From NCBI GenBank assembly GCA_018457335.1, contig JAGYHI010000036.1, forward strand, positions 1-8,289: 8,289 nucleotides of DNA, written 5' to 3'. The stretch comes from Candidatus Altimarinota bacterium. GTDB lineage: Bacteria; Patescibacteria; JAEDAM01; BD1-5; UBA2023. The notes under the pieces were generated by a model. It ran no database searches. It worked only from the letters and a program-made list of their open reading frames with translations, and was not told the DNA's origin. How positions within the stretch are numbered: the first letter of the stretch is position 1; the number at the start of each line of letters is the position of its first letter. The translations under genes were made by a program, and so were the position numbers. Shown here one piece after another: positions 1 to 5,882 of this stretch.

Positions 1-461
1 AAAATTGTATCACCCCACGATTCTTTTTTGTACTTTTTGACGAGATTTGCAAGTTTTTTACATCGCTCTAACTCCTGAGAATTTTTTTCTTTGGTATAAA
101 ATAAAAAATTATCATAAATGTCAGCCATCTTCACAATCATCGCTCGCTCTCAGGTTTCACGGCATCTTTTTACGATACCTTCCAATATCTCATCTTTTGG
201 GAGATTTTTATTTTTAGAATTGGCTTTTACAATATCGAGTACCTCCTTTCAGAAATTATGTAAAATCAATTCTTCTTCCATAGAAGTGTCCTCGAGGGCA
301 TCGTGCAAGAGTCCTGCAATCTGCAAATCCTCATCATAACCGTGATTCCAAAGGGAGACTCCGACTCGGATCGAGTGGTACAAAGTCGGCTTTTTCATCG
401 GCTTTTCTGGAAAATTTTGCATCAAAAGTTTGAGGGCAATCTCAAAATGAAATCATATCAT
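1..461 (-). CDS. RelA/SpoT-type HD-domain phosphohydrolase, 3' end cut by the window
   Basis: The visible 153 codons encode an HD-superfamily metal-dependent hydrolase of the RelA/SpoT/MESH1 type. The metal-binding pattern is complete: H29 in LYHSIRVG, H53-D54 in GLLHDALEDT with E57/D58, and D114 in KMADIYDN. Family knowledge suggests hydrolysis of ppGpp-like alarmones or another nucleotide. No synthetase domain is visible so far, so it may be a stand-alone hydrolase, but the C-terminus lies outside the window. Three in-frame UGA codons (residues 3, 71 and 104) must be read as glycine. The start is the ATG at 459-461, 24 bases after the TAA of the MazG-like gene, which is in the same frame. 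No Shine-Dalgarno sequence is present; the leader is pyrimidine-rich (TCTCCCCCTTTT). It is the last visible gene of the rlmN run. The HD hydrolase call is firm; the alarmone substrate is inferred. Confidence 0.8.
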
Positions 462-485
462 AAAAGGGGGAGAATAAAAAATAGA

Positions 486-824
486 TTATGAAAAAAGTTT
501 TTCATTATTTTTATGTCGATTTTTATCTCTCGAATTTTTCTTTTCCATGTTTTTTTGAAATTTTTCTGTCAAATCGATTCCGGTTTGGTTAGCGATACAA
601 ATTAGCGTGAAAAGTACATCAGCCAGTTCATCACCTAAATCTTCACCGAGATCCGATTTTTTAAAGCTTTGGTCTCAATAGGTTCTTATCATAATTCTTG
701 CCACTTCTCCCACTTCTTCTGCGAGTTGTCAGAGTGTTGTTAACTCAGAAAAATACCTCACTCAGACAGTTTTTATCCAGTCGTCTACGATTTTTTGAGA
801 ATCTTTTAAAGTGATTTCTTTCAT
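486..824 (-). CDS. MazG-like nucleotide pyrophosphohydrolase
   Basis: A 112-residue all-alpha NTP pyrophosphohydrolase of the MazG/dUTPase-like superfamily, expected to split (d)NTPs into NMP and pyrophosphate in the cytoplasm. The diagnostic metal-binding residues are visible: EEVGE (36-40) on one helix and GDELADV (64-70) on the next. This is the EExxE plus ExxD pattern of the family. The length fits single-domain MazG-like proteins. The C-terminal 15 to 20 residues are Lys/Asn/Arg-rich and probably disordered. UGA is read as glycine at residues 21, 32 and 50; with the standard code no ORF would be called. The start ATG at 822-824 is 13 bases after the TAA of the DUF84 NTPase gene, so the two are probably co-transcribed. 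No Shine-Dalgarno sequence is present; the leader is only A and T. The exact nucleotide substrate cannot be told from sequence. Confidence 0.88.
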
Positions 825-837
825 AATTTTTTAAAAA

Positions 838-1377
838 TTATAGTTTATAATATTCATTATAAAAAGGACTTATTGCACATTTAAAGGCAGAGGCAAATTC
901 ATCTTTTCGTGTGAGCATATCTTCGCTCCAGGCCCCCATAGAACCATTTTCACTTCTAATGTCAGTCTTTCCGGAAAGCTCTCACATAATCGGTCCAAGT
1001 TCTTCACGGACTTTATAGAGTCTTCTTTCGATTTCTTTTGGTATTTCCATAAATGGAGAAAAGCCAAAATGTCCTTCTCATGCATTATTTTCTACATACA
1101 CTACGCCTCATAAATAAGCTTTATCACCAAGTTGATTCGCTCATCATTCGATTCAGATATAGTAGTCTGCCTCGATTCACATTTTCATGATATTTTGTGC
1201 ACGGTTTTTAGCTCACTCCATAGTTTCTTCAATGCTTAAAGGCATATCAGAAATATCACTTGGCACTTTTTGTAAAATATATTCGATTTCCTTGTCTTTT
1301 AAATACGGACAAGCGTTGACCCCCTCTTTTATACCGTCGACTTTTGGGGCTCGTGTTGTTCAAATTGCGATTTTCAT
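838..1377 (-). CDS. DUF84/YjjX-type inosine/xanthosine triphosphatase
   Basis: A 179-residue protein of the DUF84 (YjjX-like) non-canonical purine NTPase family, which hydrolyses ITP/XTP and so keeps deaminated purines out of nucleic acids. The N-terminal loop KIAIGTTRAPKV (2-13), VPSDISDMPLSIEET (38-52), EGAKNRAQN (54-62), ADYYIGIEGG (70-79) and YLGGVVYV (88-95) all match the family in order. Nine in-frame UGA codons (residues 6, 55, 67, 75, 78, 79, 90, 100 and 132) fall on glycine positions. UGA-UGA at 1141-1146 supplies both glycines of the GIEGG signature. By hand count this is 9 of 19 glycines, the densest UGA use in the window. The start is the ATG at 1375-1377, 24 bases after the ASCH-like gene; no Shine-Dalgarno sequence is visible. 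The next gene, MazG-like, has a related nucleotide-cleaning role. Confidence 0.88.
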
Positions 1378-1401
1378 TTTTTAAAAGTTAAAGATTAAAA
1401 T

Positions 1402-1701
1402 TTAAGGGAGATAATTTTCTATTTCTAAAATTTTTCCAAGGTTTACTTTGAAATACTTTTTTCCTTCGCACTCAACTTCGGTTTTGATTCCTCAAAACTC
1501 GACTTTGACGAGAGGGGAGTCTGGTTTGTAGCCATTTTTTATATGGATTTCCTCGAAATTTTTGATTTCTCCATTTTTATCAAAAATCCTCGATTCCCAG
1601 TAAGGCTTGATTTCGAGATATCGGCATTTTTCTAGGCCGTTGATGATTTTTTCAAAATCTTTTTTACAAGTTCGCAAGAGTAAAATTTGTTTTTCTGACA
1701 T
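1402..1701 (-). CDS. Small ASCH-domain-like protein
   Basis: A 99-residue protein resembling the ASCH fold (PUA-related beta barrel, proposed to bind RNA). The succession is DFEKIINGLEKCRYLEIKPYW (about 15-35), FEEIHIKNGYKPDSPLVKVEF (about 49-69) and a final YFKVNLGKILEI (about 83-94). It matches my memory of bacterial and phage ASCH proteins, in which an E-x-x-PYW segment, an F.NGY segment and a terminal LGKIL strand recur. This is recognition by eye, not a profile hit. One UGA (1492-1494, residue 70) is read as glycine; with the standard code the last 29 residues are lost. The start ATG at 1699-1701 is 20 bases after the rlmN stop and the leader lacks a Shine-Dalgarno sequence. Position next to the rRNA/tRNA methylase gene rlmN would suit an RNA-related role, but that is inference. 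Confidence 0.72.
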
Positions 1702-1721
1702 ACTTTTTGTATTTTAAGGAT

Positions 1722-2849
1722 TTATTTTTTATTTCCGTCTTGCCAGTGTTTTTCAACAAGAGCTTTCATAGATTTTCCTTCTTTCCCAGCGAGGGATTTT
1801 CCTTTTTCTTTGAGAGCGAGTTGTCCACAAGCCGCATCAATATCATCTCACATCGTGTGTCGGATGGTCGATGGGATACCAGCCTCTTCCAGTGTTTTTT
1901 GAAATTTATTCATTAGGATTTTTGAAGTCGGCAAATAGCCATTTCCCATAATTCCTTCACCTGGATTATACGGGATAAAGTTCATATGTGCAAGTTTTCC
2001 TTTGAGGAGGTCGGCGAGTTCGTGGGCAAATTGTGGTTTATCAGTCACTCCAGCAATCATTATGTATTCATAAAAAATCCGCTTGTTAGTTTTTGTGACA
2101 TAGTCATCGAGGGCTTGCATGAGGGTTGCGAGCGGATAAGTATGATCGACTGGCATGATTTTTCTGCGTGTTTCGTCATTTGGAGCGTGGAGAGAAATCG
2201 CCAAAGAAACCTGCGGATAGTCCTCGGCGAGATTTTTGATGCCAGGTACGATACCACAAGTCGAGATCGTGATGCGCCGACTCGAAAGGTCGAGTTTTTT
2301 TTGATTGCTCGCGATTCGGATCGATTCTTTTACATTTTTGTAGTTCAAAAAAGGCTCACCCATACCCATATATACGATATTTCTGATTTTTTTATCTTCT
2401 TTTTCGAGAAGTTCATTTGCGATCATGATTTGCTCGATAATCTCGTAAAATTCGAGATTTCGAAGGAGTCCAAGTTTTCCAGTCGCACAAAAAGTGCAGG
2501 CCATTGGGCAGCCTGCCTGTGAGCTCACACAGAGGGTATTTCGTCTACTTTTATGTCGCATGATGACTGACTCAATCATCTGATCATCACAAGTTTTAAA
2601 AAGAAATTTTGTCGTCTGACCATCTTTACTGGTTGTGGTTGAGTGGATTTTGAGCGATTGAAAAAAACAATTTTCCTTTAAAAGGTCACGCACCTTTTTT
2701 GAAAGTGTCGTCATCTCATCAAAATCACGAATATTATTTTTATAAATCGCATTTTCGATTTGTCCATAGCGAAATTTCTTCTCGCCATTTTCTTCGAGAA
2801 GAGAGGTGATTTTTGCTTCGTCGTGGATAGAGAATTTACCTAGTGTCAT
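1722..2849 (-). CDS. rlmN: Dual-specificity 23S rRNA/tRNA adenine-C2 methyltransferase RlmN
   Basis: A 375-residue radical-SAM enzyme that methylates C2 of A2503 in 23S rRNA and A37 in some tRNAs, an activity linked to translation fidelity. Visible motifs in order are: ESVIM (93-97); the [4Fe-4S]-binding CxxxCxxC at C114/C118/C121 in GCPMACTFCATG; the SAM-binding GMGEP region in YMGMGEPFLNY; AISLHAPNDETRRKIMP; and the C-terminal GDDIDAACGQL. The last contains C341, equivalent to the catalytic cysteine (C355 in E. coli) that carries the transient methyl. The UGA at 1848-1850 encodes G334 and lies just before this segment, so a standard-code reading stops at residue 333 and loses the catalytic cysteine. 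The tail continues to a TAA at 1722-1724. The start ATG at 2847-2849 lies 4 bases after the stop of the PAP2-like gene, indicating one transcript. Length is normal for the family. Confidence 0.96.
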
Positions 2850-2853
2850 CTTT

Positions 2854-3270
2854 TTAAAAAAGCATAAGTACGGCTGCTGTCAAAAATCCTACAACTCCGC
2901 CAGCAAAAGCTTCGAGTGGAGTATGTCCCATAGATTCATTGAGGACATCATCTCGGTGTGGAGCGAGTTTATTGAGCCGCATCGCGTGGAGTCCTGATTG
3001 GTATCGGACATTCATCGCATCATAGATGATGACGACAGAGAAGACGAGACAAATCGCAAATTCTATGCTCGTTACATTTTTTAAAATACCAACCATAGTT
3101 GTAAGTGACATGACAAAAGTGGCGTGTGCACTTGGCATTCCACCGCTATTAAGCATTCTTGCAACACTAAAGCGTCCGGCAAGTGCATGAAAAATTCCTT
3201 TAAAAATTGTCGCTACAAAAAGTGATATGACAGGCACGAGGACAGGATATGTAGAAAAAAATTCTTTCAA
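2854..3270 (-). CDS. Divergent PAP2 (DUF212/YuiD-like) membrane protein
   Basis: A 138-residue integral membrane protein of the divergent PAP2 family. Hydrophobic segments lie at about 9-25, 50-62, 69-84 and 120-138. Conserved blocks are SGGMPSAHA (42-50), YDAMNVR (83-89), HRDDVLNESMGHTPLEAFAG (105-124) and a glycine-rich last helix, all typical of YuiD-like proteins. The family is related to PAP2 lipid phosphatases, but its substrate is not established and I do not assign one. The start is a TTG (3268-3270), the only non-ATG start in the window. It was chosen because the next in-frame ATG would remove the first membrane helix and the SGGMPSAHA block is only just downstream, while an in-frame TAA lies a few codons upstream. 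No UGA-glycine is used. It opens the rlmN run, 4 bases before rlmN. Confidence 0.88.
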   Translation of the reverse strand: MKEFFSTYPVLVPVISLFVATIFKGIFHALAGRFSVARMLNSGGMPSAHATFVMSLTTMVGILKNVTSIEFAICLVFSVVIIYDAMNVRYQSGLHAMRLNKLAPHRDDVLNESMGHTPLEAFAGGVVGFLTAAVLMLF

Positions 3271-3410
3271 GAAGAGAAATTAAAAAATAAAGTGTCTTTT
3301 TGTTTTTGATTTTAAGTTTGTAAAAATTTAGATTTTCCAGGGAATTTTTAAGAAAATTTTTTGAGTTTGCACCCGCAAATGATGAAATTTTGAATGAAAA
3401 TCTTTACTTC

Positions 3411-3509
3411 TGTCATTCCCCAATCAAGCCCAAGGACAGGCTCTGAATTTATTTCAGGATCTCAATATTGTTAATTTTCAAGAGATTCTGAATCAAGTTC
3501 AGAATGACA
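3411..3509. repeat. Dispersed palindromic repeat, copy A (about 99 bases)
   Basis: It begins TGTCATTCCCC and ends GAATGACA, so the outer 8 bases form a perfect inverted repeat (3411-3418 with 3502-3509). The internal word GGACAGGCT (3434-3442) is also found in copy B at 7478-7486, about the same distance from the left end (23 versus 21 bases). The right part contains the hairpin ATTCTGAA-TCAAG-TTCAGAAT. There is no ORF inside. It resembles small non-coding palindromic repeats (REP/MITE-like) seen in many bacterial intergenic spaces. Whether it was moved by a transposase elsewhere in the genome cannot be seen here. Confidence 0.72.
3485..3505 (-). terminator. Hairpin just after greA, probable terminator built from the repeat
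   Basis: A perfect 8-base-pair stem, ATTCTGAA (3485-3492) and TTCAGAAT (3498-3505), encloses a 5-base loop. It starts 11 bases after the greA TAA. On the minus strand it is followed by CTCTTGAAAATT rather than a clean U-run, so it is a weak intrinsic terminator at best. Position and an equivalent hairpin after dprA support a 3'-end role. Confidence 0.5.
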
Positions 3510-3516
3510 AAAGGTA

Positions 3517-4002
3517 TTATTGAGCCTTTTCGATTGTATATTCTTCTTCACCAGCTGGTGCCTTGATCTTTACTTTTGTACCGATTTTTTTACCGATAAG
3601 AGCTCTTCCCATAGGAGATTCATTGCTGATTTTTCCTTCGAGGATATCAGCCTCTTGTGAACCGACAATGACATATTCATAAATTTCACCGTCTTCAATT
3701 TTTTTGAGAGTAACTTTGGTTCCGATATGAATATCACCACCTCTTTTTGTTCCTCCTTTTCCGTCGATGATTTCGTAATTACCTGGTTTGAGCATAGTTT
3801 CGAGTTCATCAATTCGAAACTCAACTTGTGCTTGCTCATCTCGAGCTGCTTGGTACTCAGCATTTTCCGAGAGGTCACCAAAAGAGATTGCTTCTTTGAG
3901 TTTTTCAGCGATTTCTACTCGTTTTTCTTCTTTGAGAACTCGCAGTTCTTCTTGAAGTTCTTTAAGTCCTTCACTCGAAAGGATGATTTTATCTTTTGCC
4001 AT
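3517..4002 (-). CDS. greA: Transcription elongation factor GreA
   Basis: A 161-residue GreA, which binds in the RNA polymerase secondary channel and stimulates cleavage of the 3' end of backtracked transcripts. The N-terminal antiparallel coiled coil (about 10-75) has its acidic tip in GDLSENAEYQ (42-51), including the Asp and Glu that act in transcript cleavage. The C-terminal FKBP-like domain (about 80-161) shows the GREAT-type blocks VGSQEAD and ISNESPMGRALIGKKIG. Length is normal (about 158 in most bacteria). No UGA-glycine codon occurs although there are about 16 glycines. The start ATG at 4000-4002 follows the membrane-protein stop by 23 bases and is preceded by CTCTTTTTTT, with no Shine-Dalgarno sequence. 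It is the last gene of the secE-nusG operon. Confidence 0.97.
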   Translation of the reverse strand: MAKDKIILSSEGLKELQEELRVLKEEKRVEIAEKLKEAISFGDLSENAEYQAARDEQAQVEFRIDELETMLKPGNYEIIDGKGGTKRGGDIHIGTKVTLKKIEDGEIYEYVIVGSQEADILEGKISNESPMGRALIGKKIGTKVKIKAPAGEEEYTIEKAQ

Positions 4003-4025
4003 AAAAAAAGAGATTTAGAAAATAA

Positions 4026-4739
4026 TTATTTTGAAAGGATAAGTTTTTTAAAGGTATTAAATTTGCTTTTTGGTAGTGTGACGAGAAGTGTCTGTGTCTC
4101 AACTTGCATCACGAGTCGAGCATTTGCTTGTGACTTTTTCGGATTTACATAAAAACTTTTAAAGGGGAAAGTTTTGGTTTCATTTACTGTGTAAACCGCA
4201 TCATCAAGGGCTTTGAAATTTTGTAAAAATTGATCGTATGGAAGCATTGAAGCAATGACAGTAATTCCAAATTTTGAATCCTCGTAAGTCGTATAGATGA
4301 CATTTTTATCAAAAATTTTGAGTCCAAAAATTCCGTCGTTATTTATTTTTTTGAGAGTAATTGTCGGCATAATTTTTGCCAGAAATTTTGCAGAAATTGG
4401 GACAATTCTTGGGTCAATTTGTTGAGAGGTTTGTTGTGGAGCTTTTTGATGAGCATTAGTTGGATGCGCTTGTGAATTTCATTCTTGAATTTTTTTCTCG
4501 GCAATTAGTTTTTTGAGCTCCTCCATTTCCTGCTCGATTTTTGCTTGATGCTTTAAGGTTTCAAGCATAAAAGATGAATCTACACCAGTTGTATTTTGTT
4601 TGCGAGGTTCAAAAAGAGAAGGGCTTGTCTGGGTAATCTGACGTGCACGATTTACATCATCTTTCTTTATAGACATCCAAGCGATGCTAGAAATAAAGGC
4701 AAGTGCCGCTATCAAGAGTGTAATAAGAGCAATGCGCAT
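4026..4739 (-). CDS. Unrecognised single-pass membrane protein between nusG and greA
   Basis: A 237-residue protein that I do not recognise. Residues 3-23 form a hydrophobic N-terminal anchor flanked by Arg and Lys-Lys. A polar stretch follows, then a Lys/Glu-rich likely coiled coil (about 57-86). Next is a Gln/Pro/His-rich low-complexity linker (about 88-115), then a C-terminal domain (about 118-237) rich in alternating hydrophobic beta-type segments (TITLKKI, GIFGLKIF, ARLVMQVETQTLLVTL). The domain ends in basic residues. The layout suggests a membrane-anchored domain on a flexible stalk. A single UGA (4479-4481, residue 87) splits it into two apparent ORFs under the standard code; the frame is continuous across it. 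The start ATG at 4737-4739 is 18 bases after the nusG stop. Its genomic place implies co-expression with NusG and GreA, but no function can be inferred from that alone. Confidence 0.85.
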
Positions 4740-4757
4740 AATTATTGAAAAGAAAGA

Positions 4758-5309
4758 TTATTTTTGACGGGTAATACTGGTAAATTCGACTTCGACTGGA
4801 GTATCGCGACCAAGGAGGTTAACCATAATTTTTGCAACTCCTTTTTCAGTATTGACTTCGACGATTTTTCCTTGACTACCTTCGAAAGGGCCACTGATAA
4901 TATTTGCAAATTCACCAACTTGTAAATCTGTTTTGTATTCTTCGCTTTTTTCTTCGAGGACACCCTTGAGTTTATCAAGTTCGTCACCGCTGACTGGGAC
5001 TGGTACGGTACCAGCACCAAGAAATCCAGTTACATTTGGCGTATTTCGTACGATATACCAACTTTCATTTGTGACGACCATTCGCACAAGGATATATCCA
5101 GGGAAAATATTTTTCTTGCGTTTTACTTTTGTACCACCAGCGCGTACTGAGACACTGTCGTGCATTGGCACAAAGACATCAAGAATATAATCTTCGAGAC
5201 TAAAAGTTTCTCTTCTTTGGAGGAGGGACTGTCGGACATTTTCTTCGGTACCAGAGACGACACGAATTACATACCATTCGCCCTCATTTTTTGAATTAAA
5301 ATCAAACAT
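4758..5309 (-). CDS. nusG: Transcription termination/antitermination factor NusG
   Basis: A 183-residue NusG, which binds RNA polymerase to suppress pausing and links it to Rho or to ribosomal protein S10. The NGN domain (about 11-115) shows EWYVIRVVSGTEENVRQSL, RKKNIFPGYILVRM (64-77), SWYIVRNTPNVTGFLG (83-98), the standard family blocks. The C-terminal KOW domain is at VGEFANIISGPFEGSQGKIV (131-150), ending in PVEVEFTSITRQ. Length is typical. No UGA-glycine is used although there are roughly 18 glycines. It follows secE by 35 bases, the classic secE-nusG pair. However, the ribosomal protein genes rplK and rplA that commonly follow nusG are replaced here by a membrane protein gene and greA. 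The start is the ATG at 5307-5309 after a U-rich leader without a Shine-Dalgarno sequence. Confidence 0.97.
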   Translation of the reverse strand: MFDFNSKNEGEWYVIRVVSGTEENVRQSLLQRRETFSLEDYILDVFVPMHDSVSVRAGGTKVKRKKNIFPGYILVRMVVTNESWYIVRNTPNVTGFLGAGTVPVPVSGDELDKLKGVLEEKSEEYKTDLQVGEFANIISGPFEGSQGKIVEVNTEKGVAKIMVNLLGRDTPVEVEFTSITRQK

Positions 5310-5344
5310 AAAAAGTAGAAAATATAAGTTGAGAAATAGAAAAA

Positions 5345-5737
5345 TTATTGAGCGGCACCAGTCTGTGTAGCTCCAGTTGTAGTATGTATAGTAGTTCCAG
5401 TGAGATTTTTTTCTGTCGTTCCAGTTGATGTAGATATTTTAATACCCTCTCCTGATACAGTTGTTGCTTGTACACTTCCAGAGAGATTTTTGAGTAGATT
5501 GTCAATATCAGCTTTTGTCGCTGGTTGGTTTGCTGGATTGATAATAGGAGTACTTGGATGTATAATCCCTCGAGCTGTTGAAAGACTCATACTAAAAATA
5601 AAACCAAGTACACTTAAAAAGAGTGTCAAGGCAATAATGACTCCGATATTATAATTCATATATTTGCGAGTTTCTTTCGGTGTTGGCCATACAACATGCT
5701 CGAGCTCTCGGAGTGATTCTTTGATAAAATTAAACAT
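5345..5737 (-). CDS. secE: Preprotein translocase subunit SecE with a long C-terminal extension
   Basis: SecE clamps the two halves of the SecY channel. The core is the short one-helix type: the amphipathic motif ELEHVVWPTPKET (11-23) followed by one transmembrane helix (about 31-52). Most single-helix SecE proteins end near residue 60 to 65. This one continues to 130 with a Pro/Asn-rich stretch, a short charged segment (about 74-84) and a Thr/Ser/Gly-rich low-complexity tail (about 87-130). By the known topology of SecE the tail should lie outside the cytoplasmic membrane. It contains no UGA-glycine. The start ATG at 5735-5737 lies about 25 bases downstream of the predicted transcription start, and the leader is nearly all T and C. 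It is the first gene of the secE-nusG-membrane protein-greA operon. Confidence 0.93.
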   Translation of the reverse strand: MFNFIKESLRELEHVVWPTPKETRKYMNYNIGVIIALTLFLSVLGFIFSMSLSTARGIIHPSTPIINPANQPATKADIDNLLKNLSGSVQATTVSGEGIKISTSTGTTEKNLTGTTIHTTTGATQTGAAQ

Positions 5738-5767
5738 AAAAAGAAAAAAAGAAATAAATTTACAAGG

Positions 5768-5795
5768 ATTATATACAAAAATCCTATTTCGTCAA
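5768..5795 (-). promoter_or_regulatory. Sigma70-type promoter for the secE-nusG-greA operon
   Basis: On the minus strand TTGACG (5790-5795) and a perfect TATAAT (5768-5773) are separated by 16 bases. This places transcription start near 5761, about 25 bases before the secE ATG. The -35 box lies only 13 bases beyond the stem of the upstream terminator, so one operon ends and the next begins within about 55 bases. It is the only clear promoter I see in the window. Confidence 0.8.
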
Positions 5796-5808
5796 AACCA
5801 ATTTAAAA

Positions 5809-5822
5809 TCCCCCGAAGGGGA
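5809..5822 (-). terminator. UUCG-loop intrinsic terminator after murG
   Basis: On the minus strand TCCCC-TTCG-GGGGA forms a 5-base-pair GC stem closed by the very stable C(UUCG)G tetraloop. It is followed by TTTTAAATT and, a little later, TTTT. It lies about 60 bases after the murG TAA and just before the secE promoter, where a terminator is expected. The stem is short and the U-run is interrupted, so efficiency is uncertain. Confidence 0.68.
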
Positions 5823-5882
5823 CCCTAAAATATTTGCTTACAATTCTATAAAAAAATGAGAAAAAGTCAAAAGAAAATTCAA

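Larger units (their letters stand above)
3271..3516. other. Gene-free gap between greA and the PAP2-like gene, repeat-bearing
   Basis: About 246 bases without a coding region on either strand. The half next to greA holds a palindromic repeat with terminal inverted repeats (3411-3509), which includes a probable terminator hairpin (3485-3505). The half next to the PAP2-like gene (3271-3410) is AT-rich and must hold any separate promoter for that operon. I found no clean -35/-10 pair there. It also carries a 12-base word, GTTTGCACCCGC (3365-3376), that recurs at 7616-7627. Confidence 0.7.

Noticed and set aside
838..1377. A run of pseudogenes with many premature stops
   Set aside because: Every interruption is TGA, never TAA or TAG; the frames are otherwise intact with family motifs in order, and each gene ends at one TAA.
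1848..1850. Selenocysteine at in-frame UGA
   Set aside because: UGA is too frequent and sits at glycine positions, not at cysteine or selenocysteine sites; no SECIS-like hairpin follows.
1986..2522. Plus-strand open frame of 178 codons opposite rlmN
   Set aside because: It lies entirely within the well-supported rlmN gene on the other strand, has no recognisable motif and low-complexity Phe-rich composition typical of an antisense shadow.
3271..3410. Promoter for the PAP2-like/rlmN operon
   Set aside because: Several weak TTTACA- or TTGAAA-like and TAAAAT-like words exist, but none are paired at 16 to 18 bases; AT-rich sequence gives such words by chance.
4026..4739. Two separate genes at 4026-4370 and 4479-4739
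   Set aside because: Both are in the same frame and joined by 108 open bases with a single UGA; one 237-residue protein is simpler.
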